From NCBI RefSeq assembly GCF_946482605.1, contig NZ_CAMLSE010000046.1:1-50106 (forward strand): a stretch of DNA of 50,106 nucleotides, in the 5' to 3' direction. Below are positions 15,699 through 23,664 of the stretch, piece by piece. The position numbers were made by a program, and so were the translations under genes. Position 1 is the stretch's first letter. Every line of letters begins with the position of its first letter. Source of the DNA: an uncultured Dyadobacter sp. GTDB taxonomy: Bacteria; Bacteroidota; Bacteroidia; Cytophagales; Spirosomataceae. The notes beneath the pieces were generated by a model. It was not told the DNA's origin and did no database searches. It was given only the letters and a program-made list of their open reading frames with translations.

Positions 15699-16565
15699 TC
15701 AAACAGAAAGCTTTTTCATGTATTGTGCGTCATTGGCTAAGCTGACCAGAGGCGATTCCGGATATTCCTCCTGCTCTACCAAAAAGTATTTGATGCCGCT
15801 GTCCATAGCCAGGCGAAGCGTCTTTTTGAAATCGACATTGCCTTTACCCAAATCGTTCTGTACGGGCTTTCCGTTTTCTTTCGTGTAATCTTTCACATGG
15901 CAAAGTTCATACCGTTTGCCATACTTTTTGAGGTGATCAGCAGTAGAAACACCCGTTACGTCGATCCAGCAAAGGTCCAGTTCAAACATGACATTCTTGG
16001 GGTCGGTGTTTTGCAACAAATAATCCTGCGGGAGCTTGCCGTCGAGCGGCCGGAATGAATAGTCATGGTTATGATAACCGAATTTCAATCCGGATTTGGT
16101 TACCTGTTCGCCGACTTTGTTAAAACTGTCAGCTACTATTTTCCATTCGTCCCACGTTTTTTGTGCGCCGATCCACGGACAGATCAGGTATTTCAGTCCT
16201 GCCCCCTGCGCCATATCAATGTACTGTTTCAATGTGTCGGGGTTTGCAGCTGCACCTTTGAAATCGAAATGCGTGCTGACCATCTTCACACCAAGACCGT
16301 CCAGGAATGTCTTGATTTCCTTCGGTTCCATGCCCCACAGGAAGCCTTTCGGGCCTTGGAAACTCTCGAATTGTTTATATCCCATTTGCGCAAGCTTGGT
16401 CATGACGCCTTTCGGATCGTCAGGCAGCAAACTACGAACACTGAAAAGCTGAACCCCAAAAGGATCGATCAGTTTTTTGGGCGCAGCCAGTACTTCTAAT
16501 GAATTTGCAGTGAGTGCTCCGGCAACAGCGAGGCCGGAACGTGTTAGAAAATCTCTCCTTAACAT
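15699..16565 (-). CDS. Sugar phosphate isomerase/epimerase-like TIM-barrel protein, exported
   Basis: A 288-residue protein. The N-terminus MLRRDFLTRSGLAVAGAL is a twin-arginine-like signal followed by a hydrophobic stretch ending near LEVLAAP. The rest is the AP-endonuclease-2/xylose-isomerase-type TIM barrel: FGVQLFSVR, MGYKQFES, GVKMVSTHFDF, LKYLICPW, KFGYHNHDYSF (metal-site His), VMFELDLCWID, YELCHVKDYT and KYFLVEQEEY. Family members isomerise or epimerise sugars using a divalent metal. It lies downstream of the DUF1080 gene on the same strand with a 59-bp gap, consistent with an operon for breakdown of a modified sugar in the periplasm. Confidence 0.85.
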   Translation of the reverse strand: MLRRDFLTRSGLAVAGALTANSLEVLAAPKKLIDPFGVQLFSVRSLLPDDPKGVMTKLAQMGYKQFESFQGPKGFLWGMEPKEIKTFLDGLGVKMVSTHFDFKGAAANPDTLKQYIDMAQGAGLKYLICPWIGAQKTWDEWKIVADSFNKVGEQVTKSGLKFGYHNHDYSFRPLDGKLPQDYLLQNTDPKNVMFELDLCWIDVTGVSTADHLKKYGKRYELCHVKDYTKENGKPVQNDLGKGNVDFKKTLRLAMDSGIKYFLVEQEEYPESPLVSLANDAQYMKKLSV

Positions 16566-16624
16566 AATTGTAATTGAAATGTCGTCTCCGACTGTAAATG
16601 AAAATACTGATGATCAGTTGCTGC

Positions 16625-17350
16625 TTACAACTGCTTGATTTTGACGTTCCGGAAGGAAATGCCTTTTGCCCAATCCTGTAATGTGAGGTGCCCTTTCGTA
16701 TGTTTACCAAATTCCGGGAAGGTTTTAAAGTGGCTGTCATTTACCGCTTTTTTCCATTTCGCAGCATTGAAATCCTCTTCGGCGGTGAGCACACCATTGA
16801 GATAGAACTGAACTTTCCCGCTTTTCTGAACAATCCGCGATTGGTTCCATTGACCAGCTTGTTTTCCCGGAGCTACATTTTTTTGTGTCTGGAAGCCATA
16901 CAAACAGCCGGCTCTCTTTTTCGGATCGGCCTTATGGTCATAATGCGATTTTTCCAGCAACTGGTACTCCGGACCGGAAGCCCAGGCCGTGGGAATATCT
17001 TTGCGCTCCTGCACATTGAGGAAAACGCCGCCATTCCCGGCTTTTGTAATCTTCCATTCGAATTTGAGATCGTAGTTTTCAAATTCTTTGTCAGTAACCA
17101 AATCCCCATGTTCGACGGTCGTGAGGTTGGGGTTGCAATACAGCTCCCCTTTTTGCACGACCCAGGCAGAGGAAATTTTACCTTTGTTGTATAGGTGCCA
17201 ACCGTTCGTAGTTTTACCGTCAAACAGCAATGCCCAGCCGTCCTTTTTTTCCTGGGTGGTTAATTCATTAGGTTTTAACTCGTTAGTATTGAAGGAGAAA
17301 AGAGATACTGCCACTAAGGCAGGCAATAGGAAATAACGTCTTGTGTTCAT
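16625..17350 (-). CDS. DUF1080 (3-keto-disaccharide hydrolase-like) secreted protein
   Basis: A 241-residue protein from ATG 17350 (upstream ATGs at 17356 and 17359 add two or three residues). A signal peptide covers about the first 20 residues. The domain has DUF1080 signatures: GWALLFDGKTTNGWHLYNKG, WVVQKGELYCNP, DLVTDKEFENYDLKFEWKI, NGGVFLNVQE, PEYQLLEKSHYDH, GQWNQSRIV and HLTLQDWAKGISFRNVKIK. The fold is a concanavalin-like beta-sandwich. Some characterised members hydrolyse 3-keto-glycosides, others merely bind glycans. Together with the TIM-barrel gene behind it and the divergent DeoR gene it forms a likely sugar-catabolic unit. Confidence 0.85.
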   Translation of the reverse strand: MNTRRYFLLPALVAVSLFSFNTNELKPNELTTQEKKDGWALLFDGKTTNGWHLYNKGKISSAWVVQKGELYCNPNLTTVEHGDLVTDKEFENYDLKFEWKITKAGNGGVFLNVQERKDIPTAWASGPEYQLLEKSHYDHKADPKKRAGCLYGFQTQKNVAPGKQAGQWNQSRIVQKSGKVQFYLNGVLTAEEDFNAAKWKKAVNDSHFKTFPEFGKHTKGHLTLQDWAKGISFRNVKIKQL

Positions 17351-17359
17351 AACCATCAA

Positions 17360-17412
17360 TGATTTTTTTGCAAATTATTGAAAATTATCTGCTTTTTGCA
17401 AAATATTGCAAA
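17360..17412. promoter_or_regulatory. Divergent control region with three TTGCAAA elements
   Basis: The 81-bp gap between the DUF1080 gene and the divergent DeoR gene is AT-rich and contains TTTGCAAA at 17367-17374, TTTGCAAAA at 17395-17403 and ATTGCAAA at 17405-17412. Each core TTGCAA is palindromic. DeoR-family repressors commonly bind repeated sites in such divergent regions, so these are operator candidates. TTTGCA-like boxes can also belong to Bacteroidota promoters. Confidence 0.5.
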
Positions 17413-17431
17413 CGTCGTAAACCCTTAACAG

Positions 17432-18181
17432 ATGATAAAACAAGGCCGGTTTGAACATATTTTGAGCAGGTTAAAAGCGAGTCAGCACGTTCATTTCGAG
17501 GAGCTCGCTATTGAACTGAATGTGTCAGAAGACACTATCAGAAGAGATATTGATATCCTGGAGAAAAATGGCCTCCTGGTCAAAGTGCGTCGTGGTGCGA
17601 TCATCCCGGCAATCAACCCGCTTTCGTTTCATGAAAGAGCCGGTTTGTTTCCGGAAGGCAAGCAGCGCATAGCCTTGAAGGCGCAGCAGCAATTGTCCGG
17701 GGCAAAGACGGTTTTTATGGATGGAGGCACCACTATACTTGCTATCGCTGCGGCCATCCCGATCAAAGCCGAATTACGGATCATCACAAATAATATTGCT
17801 TTGCCTGCCATATTGCAGGAGCACGAGCGTATCGAAATCATTTCCCTGGGTGGGAATTATAACCGGAACACGCAAACCACCATTGGGGTGCAAACCTGTT
17901 TGGAAGCACGCAAATACATTGCTGACCTCTATTTAATGGGAACATGCGGCATTAGCCATGCCATGGGTGTAACTGCCCAGGTCGCCGAAGACGGAGAAGT
18001 GAAAAGGGCCTTTTTGGAATCGGCTCGTAAATCTATTGCCCTGGTTACACAAGAGAAGCTGGGACGAGTTGATTTTTTTAAGGTTGCGGACCTGGACGCG
18101 ATCGACACCATTGTTACAGATTTACCCAGCGATGATTTCCGGTTGAACGACTATCGTTTTGCGGGCCGGGAGATTATCTGA
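17432..18181 (+). CDS. DeoR-family transcriptional regulator
   Basis: A 249-residue protein. Residues 5-60 are the DeoR winged helix-turn-helix (FEELAIELNVSEDTIRRDIDIL, then LLVKVRRGA). Residues about 75-235 are the sugar-phosphate-binding DeoRC domain: AKTVFMDGGTTILAIAAAI, ELRIITNNIALPAIL, EIISLGGNYN, DLYLMGTCGIS and DAIDTIVTD. DeoR proteins usually repress sugar catabolic genes and are released by a phosphorylated sugar. It is divergent from the DUF1080/TIM-barrel pair, with TTGCAAA repeats between, so it probably controls that pair and perhaps itself. Confidence 0.92.
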   Translation: MIKQGRFEHILSRLKASQHVHFEELAIELNVSEDTIRRDIDILEKNGLLVKVRRGAIIPAINPLSFHERAGLFPEGKQRIALKAQQQLSGAKTVFMDGGTTILAIAAAIPIKAELRIITNNIALPAILQEHERIEIISLGGNYNRNTQTTIGVQTCLEARKYIADLYLMGTCGISHAMGVTAQVAEDGEVKRAFLESARKSIALVTQEKLGRVDFFKVADLDAIDTIVTDLPSDDFRLNDYRFAGREII

Positions 18182-18199
18182 AATTTGTCTCGATTATGC

Positions 18200-18650
18200 T
18201 TACGGCTTCACGTCCGGTTTGTACATGTCGGAACTGGTAATGCCGCATTCCTTTTTCATTTTAATGGCATACTCCATTCGCCCGACTTCGGGTGTGTTAT
18301 TGTTTGTTCCAAAAGTAAATTTGATACCGGCTTCTTTCGCCTTCATGATGACGGCCTTGTTGGGAATCTTGTAGCGGTTATTGATTTCCATTGCCTTTCC
18401 GCTTTTGGCAAGGACAGCTACTACTTTGTCGACACGCTGTGCAGTCCATAATTCATCGTAACGGGGCTGCATAGGCTTTGGAAGGAAGAACGGATTTACG
18501 AATACATCGACCGGCTCTTGCAGGACCTTGCATGTCCGGTCAACGATCATGTCCATGTACTCTTGATCATCGTCGATGTGAACCTCTTGCTCAACCCAAA
18601 GACGTGTCCTGCGTCCTTTGAGATCATCGCTGAAACTGGTGAGTTTGGCG
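18200..18650 (-). pseudogene. C-terminal remnant of a PHP/metal-dependent hydrolase-like gene
   Basis: The C-terminal ~140 residues of the minus-strand frame look like a real protein: TRLWVEQEVHIDDDQEYMD, VDVFVNPFFLPKPM, AKSGKAMEINNRYKIPNKAV, GIKFTFGTNNNTPEVGR and ECGITSSDMY. The FGT-N-N and AMEINNR pattern recalls the C-terminal strands of PHP-type hydrolases, though I cannot name the family firmly. Upstream of about 18650 the frame (to its ATG at 18820) turns into Cys/Ser-rich text unlike any protein, and the opposite strand there reads as a different gene end. The 5' part and the metal-site N-terminus are therefore missing. The break sits exactly where base composition shifts to AT-rich. 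Confidence 0.6.
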
Positions 18651-18844
18651 AGCTTTCTGACCTTGCAATATTCAGAGGGAGCGACGAAAATAAGATCTTG
18701 GAGAAGATCGTAGATGATCCAAGACTGGCAGCAATTTTGAATGCAAGAGGATACATAATAGTGTCTGATACAGCCTATCATATTGGGGCTGAAACGGCAA
18801 GTGCAATAAAAATTGGTCAAGACTACGGTATTTTGAATTCCTGA
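18620..18844 (+). pseudogene. C-terminal fragment of an unidentified gene at the segment boundary
   Basis: The plus-strand frame from about 18620 to TGA 18844 reads AETGEFGELSDLAIFRGSDE, then KILEKIVDDPRLAAILNARG, then YIIVSDTAYHIGAETASAI, then KIGQDYGILNS. This is protein-like (amphipathic helices, normal composition), while the same frame further upstream is antisense to the PHP-like remnant. The true 5' end therefore seems lost at the junction. I recognise no family. The approximate left boundary is inferred from where the text becomes protein-like. Confidence 0.4.
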
Positions 18845-18855
18845 CTAATTATAAA

Positions 18856-19083
18856 ATGGTAGGGGTGAAATATAGCAAAGTTATAAATGAACAACTGGGG
18901 AATGCCAGGGTACAAGATTACCAAAATACCGATGGGAATCGCCGGATTATCGGCGAGTTTAAGCGTCACCTAGCTCCTTTTTACAGCTCTCTCGTTGTTA
19001 AAGTAAGCTATAAAAAGAAAAATGTGATTGGATGGAGTGGTACTGCGGCAGATCATCTTAGTTTTACAACATCAAGCACTTAG
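18856..19083 (+). CDS. Small orphan protein of unknown function
   Basis: A 75-residue frame starting 11 bp after the fragment ending at 18844. It is basic and Tyr/Lys-rich (YSKVINEQLGNARVQDYQNT, RRIIGEFKRHLAPFYSS, VVKVSYKKKNVIGW). There is no signal peptide and no known motif. Directly after it, at 19091-19144, is a 17-residue hydrophobic frame starting MRMTLVFII that might be a leader remnant. The pair of this gene and the preceding fragment may be the debris of a larger unit, or a toxin-tail/immunity-like arrangement; the evidence for the latter is only spacing and size. Confidence 0.35.
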   Translation: MVGVKYSKVINEQLGNARVQDYQNTDGNRRIIGEFKRHLAPFYSSLVVKVSYKKKNVIGWSGTAADHLSFTTSST

Positions 19084-19158
19084 GAAAAAAATGAGAATGA
19101 CCCTGGTTTTTATAATCTGCATAATCATCCAACGAACCATGTAGATTTGAACTAAGAT

Positions 19159-19201
19159 AGCCAAGCCGTGTAAATGCTATTTGTGTATACATGGCTTGGC
19201 T
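19159..19201 (+). terminator. Hairpin upstream of the DUF4249 gene
   Basis: Arms 19159-19172 and 19188-19201 (AGCCAAGCCGTGTA against TACATGGCTTGGCT) pair over 14 positions with one G-U, around a 15-nt loop. Only TTAAG follows, so the U-tract is poor. It may end transcription from the orphan genes or fold in the leader of the DUF4249 gene, whose ATG is 21 bp further on. Confidence 0.45.
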
Positions 19202-19221
19202 TTAAGCATGTATATCTGACT

Positions 19222-20166
19222 ATGAACATTAGGTGCATTCTTTTTCTCTCACTAACACTCTTAGTCGGCTGTAATGAACAAGACTTGGAAATGAATGTCC
19301 CATATTCGGGCGACAAACTTGTTCTGTGGGGGAAACTTCAAGCGAATTCCTCATTCAAATTACAAGTCACGAAGACTTTTAATCCGGTTGGAAATATTCC
19401 GAACGATGTTGCAGTGAATAATGCCACCGTTGTATTGTATAAAAACGGAAAAATATACCTTACACTTTCGCATTCCGGCAAGGAGCCTGGGTTCTATACA
19501 TCCGATAGCGTAATTCAGGCGGGTGCCAGCTACTTTGTGAAGGTGTCGGCACCTTCGTTACCTACAGCTGAATCGGCTGTTGTGACTGTCCCCGCCGAAA
19601 TATCTGAGGTGACTGCAATACGGACACATGATGTTGTCCCTCAAATGAACCATCAAACTCCACAAGATTTGGTTACGCTATACCTTGCAAAAGAAGATGC
19701 GATATCCAATAAGTATCTTAGCATCAAGTTGATGAGTTACTACAAAAGCGATACGCTTTCCAGCTATCCTTATGCTTCGGCAGACAATATACCCGCCAAT
19801 GAAGAAGATTGCCATACTTGGGGAACGGAACCGGAGAAGCCAAAATACAATGCGGTTATAAAAGCATATCTATTTCCACAAAGTCGCGTCTTCCTAATGT
19901 CCGGTCAATGCTTGCCAGTACCGGCGATACCACTGAAATTTTACGTAGAAACAGCAACTGGCTACAATTATACTGACCGGGCCTTAAAAGTGACTGCGCG
20001 TATTGGTGTCGTTTCCAAAGAATACTTTGAATATGCGAAAATAGAAAACAAGCAACCGGAAGGTGTAGACCATTTGGTACTTCCTCCGCAGCGGGCACTA
20101 ACCAATGTAAAAAATGGCTACGGACTTATTTTTGCGTCCAGCGAAAAAACCATAGAGCTACTATGA
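19222..20166 (+). CDS. DUF4249-family lipoprotein
   Basis: A 314-residue protein from ATG 19222; an upstream in-frame ATG at 19174 would add 16 residues before the signal peptide. The start MNIRCILFLSLTLLVGC is a lipoprotein signal with lipobox LVGC. The beta-rich body (DKLVLWGKLQ, NATVVLYKNGKIYLTL, GFYTSDSVIQAGASYFVKV) fits DUF4249, a Bacteroidota family regularly encoded next to TonB-dependent receptors. It overlaps the receptor gene by ATGA at 20163-20166, so the two should be translationally coupled and form an outer-membrane uptake or sensing pair. Its codon use is more AT-rich than in flanking regions. Confidence 0.8.
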   Translation: MNIRCILFLSLTLLVGCNEQDLEMNVPYSGDKLVLWGKLQANSSFKLQVTKTFNPVGNIPNDVAVNNATVVLYKNGKIYLTLSHSGKEPGFYTSDSVIQAGASYFVKVSAPSLPTAESAVVTVPAEISEVTAIRTHDVVPQMNHQTPQDLVTLYLAKEDAISNKYLSIKLMSYYKSDTLSSYPYASADNIPANEEDCHTWGTEPEKPKYNAVIKAYLFPQSRVFLMSGQCLPVPAIPLKFYVETATGYNYTDRALKVTARIGVVSKEYFEYAKIENKQPEGVDHLVLPPQRALTNVKNGYGLIFASSEKTIELL

Positions 20167-22499
20167 GCCAGCCGTTTACATATATTTTCATTTTGCTGTT
20201 TATTTCCATTGGGCAGGCTTTTGCACAAAAAATGACTGTAAGTGGAACGGTTCGTGATGCTACAAGCGGCGAATTGCTCATCGGAGCCTCTGTTAGCGAT
20301 AGCATCGCGGGAACGGGAGTGCAAACTAATGCATATGGCTTCTTTAGCATTGAAGTTCCTTCTGCGGGCCATCATCTCAAAGTAAGCTATGTGGGTTATT
20401 CGCCAGCTCATATAACCAGCATTGCCGATGTTGGTTTTCCTCTGGAAGTAAAGTTGTATCAGCAAAATAATCTCAATGAGATAAGCATCAGGGAAAATAG
20501 GCTTTTCAGTGCACCTATCGGGAGTTTGTCAATTCCTATTCACAGAATTAAGGCATTGCCAGCATTACTTGGTGAAGTTGATGTCCTAAAAGTTTTAAGC
20601 TATACCCCTGGTGTTTCCACCGGTACAGAAGGAAGTGCAGGACTATACATTCGGGGTGGATCGCCGGATCAAAATTTGATTCTTCTGGATGAAGTACCTG
20701 TATATAATGTCATGCATTTAGGTGGGTTTTTCTCAGTATTTAACCCGACTTCTTTAAAATCAGTTGATCTGTACAAAGGTGCATTCCCAGCCAGGTATGG
20801 GGGCAGGCTTGCTTCTGTTATCGATCTTACGATGAAAGATGGGAACAATCAGAAATTCGGTGGGGAAGTCGGGATAGGGCTGCTAAATCAAAAACTTACG
20901 CTGGAAGGACCTCTCATTAAAAATAAGGCATCCTTTATCATATCAGGTCGCGTTTCGACATTGGGGCTTACTTCTCTATTCAGTTTACGTAAGAAGCCCA
21001 GCTCTGGCACAGGAGAGGAGCGTGTGTATCGCTTTTATGACCTAAATGCGAAGTTCAATTACCAGATCAATAAAACGGATCAAGTATATATTAGTCTTTA
21101 CAATGGCTTTGATCGATTCAAATATACCGAATGGAGTGCCAGCGGTAATGGTAAAGAAACGGAAACAGCCATCGGGAATAATTGGGGAAACACGACGGCG
21201 ACACTCCGGTACAGCAAAGTATTCTCTCAAAAACTTTTCGCAAGATTTGCTGTTCTCTATTCAAAGTACACCAGCGAATTCACGAATGATTTTCAAGACC
21301 AAAATATAAATGAACAACCTGTAAATTTTTATAGGTATACCAATGCTGGTGTAAGTGATTGGGGAGCCAAAATCCAGTTTGACTATTTTCCGGTGAATCG
21401 ACTGGGCTTGAAGTTTGGTATCGACGGGACACAACATTCATTTAGCCCGTTTGTAACGAAAAGCAACTACAACGGGTTGTTTGATAACTCCAAAGAAGGT
21501 CGGCTTCCTGCGTATCAGGTGGATTTGTATGTTGACGGAGATATCGCTGTAATTTCGAGCATCCGGCTTAATCCCGGCCTACGTTATAGCATATATAAAG
21601 TGAGCGGCCGTACATTCTATAATCCGGAACCACGACTCGGATTAAGCTATTCCCTTTCAAACAACTGGAAGCTGAAAGCCGGTTTCTCGGTGATGAATCA
21701 ATACCTCCACCAACTGACCAACAACGGCTTCGGATTTGGTTATGATGCCTGGGTTCCATCTACGGATAAGGTAGTGCCTTCAAGAGCCAGGCAATTGTCA
21801 CTAGGATTGTATAAAATTTTTCCAAACTCAGGCTGGGAACTATCACTTGAAGCATATGCTAAAAGGCAGACAAATCTGATTGACTATCCCGATGGCACCA
21901 ATTTTACCGGCTTGCTGGCCGATTCCTGGGATTCAATAGTAATTAAAAATGGGATAGGTAGGGGAAAAGGATTGGAATTTATGGCTGTTAAAAGCATTGG
22001 TAGGTTTAAGGGATCGCTTTCTTACACCTTGTCCAAATCTGAGAGAAGGTTTACAGGCATAAATGATAACAACTGGTTTCCAATGAAATATGACAGGCGG
22101 CACAACGTTTCGCTTACCGCCGGCTATGCGATTGGAAGTAGATGGACGCTTAATAGCGCATTTATTTATCAAACAGGACACGCAGTCACATTACCTGTGG
22201 CCGCCACACTTACGGAAAATAATTCTGATCCCAAGTTTATATACGATCATCGGAATAACGGAAGGATGCCTAGCTTTCATAGATTGGATATTGGTGCTGT
22301 CAAATCTCTAACAACTGCCCGCAAACGTAATGCTGAGCTGGGGATTGGGCTATACAATGTTTATAACAGAAAAAATCCTTTATATCTTGACCTTAAAGTT
22401 CAGCGTAGTAATAGTGATTTCAAGCCGACAGGAATTTCCATCAAGCAGGTTTCTTTTCTCCCAATACTGCCTTATATAAGCTACACTTTGAAATTTTAG
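20163..22499 (+). CDS. TonB-dependent receptor with N-terminal carboxypeptidase-like regulatory domain
   Basis: A 778-residue protein. A signal peptide (about 1-20, ending AFAQ) is followed by a carboxypeptidase-D-regulatory-like domain (about 23-105: VSGTVRDATSGELLIGASVS, NAYGFFSIEV, LKVSYVGYSP). The plug domain follows (about 125-235: VLKVLSYTPGVS, GLYIRGGSPDQNLILLDEVP, YGGRLASVIDLTMKDG) and then a beta-barrel ending in LPYISYTLKF, with the usual terminal Phe. It imports a large substrate across the outer membrane using TonB energy. The length is short for SusC (about 1000) but normal for receptors paired with DUF4249. The substrate is unknown. Confidence 0.92.
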   Translation: MSQPFTYIFILLFISIGQAFAQKMTVSGTVRDATSGELLIGASVSDSIAGTGVQTNAYGFFSIEVPSAGHHLKVSYVGYSPAHITSIADVGFPLEVKLYQQNNLNEISIRENRLFSAPIGSLSIPIHRIKALPALLGEVDVLKVLSYTPGVSTGTEGSAGLYIRGGSPDQNLILLDEVPVYNVMHLGGFFSVFNPTSLKSVDLYKGAFPARYGGRLASVIDLTMKDGNNQKFGGEVGIGLLNQKLTLEGPLIKNKASFIISGRVSTLGLTSLFSLRKKPSSGTGEERVYRFYDLNAKFNYQINKTDQVYISLYNGFDRFKYTEWSASGNGKETETAIGNNWGNTTATLRYSKVFSQKLFARFAVLYSKYTSEFTNDFQDQNINEQPVNFYRYTNAGVSDWGAKIQFDYFPVNRLGLKFGIDGTQHSFSPFVTKSNYNGLFDNSKEGRLPAYQVDLYVDGDIAVISSIRLNPGLRYSIYKVSGRTFYNPEPRLGLSYSLSNNWKLKAGFSVMNQYLHQLTNNGFGFGYDAWVPSTDKVVPSRARQLSLGLYKIFPNSGWELSLEAYAKRQTNLIDYPDGTNFTGLLADSWDSIVIKNGIGRGKGLEFMAVKSIGRFKGSLSYTLSKSERRFTGINDNNWFPMKYDRRHNVSLTAGYAIGSRWTLNSAFIYQTGHAVTLPVAATLTENNSDPKFIYDHRNNGRMPSFHRLDIGAVKSLTTARKRNAELGIGLYNVYNRKNPLYLDLKVQRSNSDFKPTGISIKQVSFLPILPYISYTLKF

Positions 22500-22562
22500 C
22501 TGCGTTTGCAGCAAGTTGGAAGAAATCTGCTCTTTTTACTGTTCATCTCAGACGATATTTCT

Positions 22563-23204
22563 ATGAAACAAATACGGGACAACGTTATTATCTGGCTTTT
22601 TATCCTTGCATCAATTAGCCATACGCATGCACAAGAAAATTCAGCATTGAGCGAGCCAACCAGTAGTTCAGAGAATACTTCTTCTGCGGGACTGAAAAAA
22701 GGGCACATCGTTGCGACGTTAAATGCCTCGGCATCTGCGGCTAATGATATACAACAATTGACGAGGACTTGGTCGCTTAGCCCCCAGATCGGCTACCTTG
22801 TAGCGGATCGTTTGGTAGTTGGATTACAATTTTCAATGGGGAAACGGTACCAGCGGAATAAGTCGGGGGCACCGGGTACCTACGTGCTACCTGAATATCA
22901 ACTATATTCTGCGCTCCCTGAAATCTATTCCCGCTATTACCTTCTGAGGTTCAGACTAAAGCCATTTGTGCAACTCTCCTCCGGCTATAATTTCCAATGG
23001 GGAAAGAAGTACACCGATGGTATGCACACGACCGTAAATTCTCAAAACTTTGCCTTATCCGGCGCGTTTGGCTTGAACTTACGGCTTAGCCGACGTATTG
23101 GCTTAGAGGCCCTATTTAATACCCGTTTCGATAACAATTCCAAGCTCATTGATGCAAATGAACTCCTCAAGTATAGGTTAGGAGTATCAATATGTATCAA
23201 TTAG
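22563..23204 (+). CDS. Outer-membrane beta-barrel protein
   Basis: A 213-residue protein from ATG 22563; the longer frame begins at a TTG in the intergenic gap. A signal peptide covers about residues 1-23 (ending THAQ). After a Ser/Glu-rich linker, amphipathic strands follow: GHIVATLNASASA, SLSPQIGYLVADRLVVGLQF, YYLLRFRLKPFVQLSSGYNF, FALSGAFGLNLRLSRRIGLE and a final YRLGVSICIN. This fits the small OmpA/OmpX-like outer-membrane barrels of Bacteroidota. It lies 63 bp behind the TonB receptor and probably belongs to the same transcript. Confidence 0.75.
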   Translation: MKQIRDNVIIWLFILASISHTHAQENSALSEPTSSSENTSSAGLKKGHIVATLNASASAANDIQQLTRTWSLSPQIGYLVADRLVVGLQFSMGKRYQRNKSGAPGTYVLPEYQLYSALPEIYSRYYLLRFRLKPFVQLSSGYNFQWGKKYTDGMHTTVNSQNFALSGAFGLNLRLSRRIGLEALFNTRFDNNSKLIDANELLKYRLGVSICIN

Positions 23205-23414
23205 TTGCTTAAACGCCGTACTGAGCTGTTTGTTAAACGTATGGATTCGTAGATTATCAACTTTGAAGAACTTTGCAGTCTCTTATCAGTGTAAGTGGTC
23301 GCTGACGGCTTTAAGAAGAAAAATCAGTTGTATAAAACAGACGCTCAGGAAAGTTTTTGTTCGGCGTTGCGCAAGCCCATTGCCTCCATAAAAACTATTG
23401 CAACTTTTATTGCA

Positions 23415-23454
23415 ACGAAAAGAAAAAGGACCTAGCTTTTTGAGCTAAGTCCTT
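23415..23454 (-). terminator. Rho-independent terminator behind the tRNA gene
   Basis: On the minus strand the arm at 23454-23444 pairs with 23436-23426 (AAGGACTTAGC with GCTAGGTCCTT, 11 pairs with one G-U) around a 7-nt loop, followed by TTTCTTTTC. It begins 10 bp after the tRNA 3' end, so it ends the tRNA transcript. Confidence 0.88.
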
Positions 23455-23464
23455 GATTTTCAAG

Positions 23465-23538
23465 TGGGCCCACCTGGAATCGAACCAGGCACCTACTGAT
23501 TATGAGTCAGTTGCTCTAACCGAATGAGCTATAGGCCC
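23465..23538 (-). tRNA. tRNA with CAT anticodon (elongator Met or lysidine-type Ile2)
   Basis: A 74-nt cloverleaf on the minus strand. The acceptor stem is GGGCCTA with TGGGCCC and discriminator A. The D arm begins TAGCTCATTCGGTTAGAGC. The anticodon stem ACTGA/TCAGT holds the loop CTCATAA, giving anticodon CAT. The T arm is CCTGG-TTCGATT-CCAGG. CCA is not encoded. CAT tRNAs are either methionine or isoleucine after lysidine modification of the C; the anticodon arm resembles E. coli Ile2 as much as Met, so I leave this open. It is not an initiator type, since the anticodon stem lacks the three G-C pairs. Confidence 0.93.
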
Positions 23539-23642
23539 TATTTGAAGTCCCAAATTTTGTTTGGAGTGCAAAATTAGCGAATCAGTTCAAATCTCCAAAC
23601 GAATACCACAAGATTAGCTTCTTTTCTCCGTTGGTTCTTTAT

Positions 23643-23650
23643 TACTTTTG
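23643..23650 (+). promoter_or_regulatory. Candidate -7 promoter box for the HD-domain gene
   Basis: TACTTTTG matches the Bacteroidota -7 consensus TAnnTTTG, 14 bp before the TTG start codon at 23665. No convincing -33 TTG lies at the right distance, so this is a weak call. It implies a very short leader. Confidence 0.4.
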
Positions 23651-23664
23651 CCAAAAAACAGACT

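Noticed and set aside
18600..23538. Integrative element with tRNA attachment site
   Set aside because: No integrase and no second copy of the tRNA 3' end was seen near 18.6 kb, so only a general insertion is proposed.
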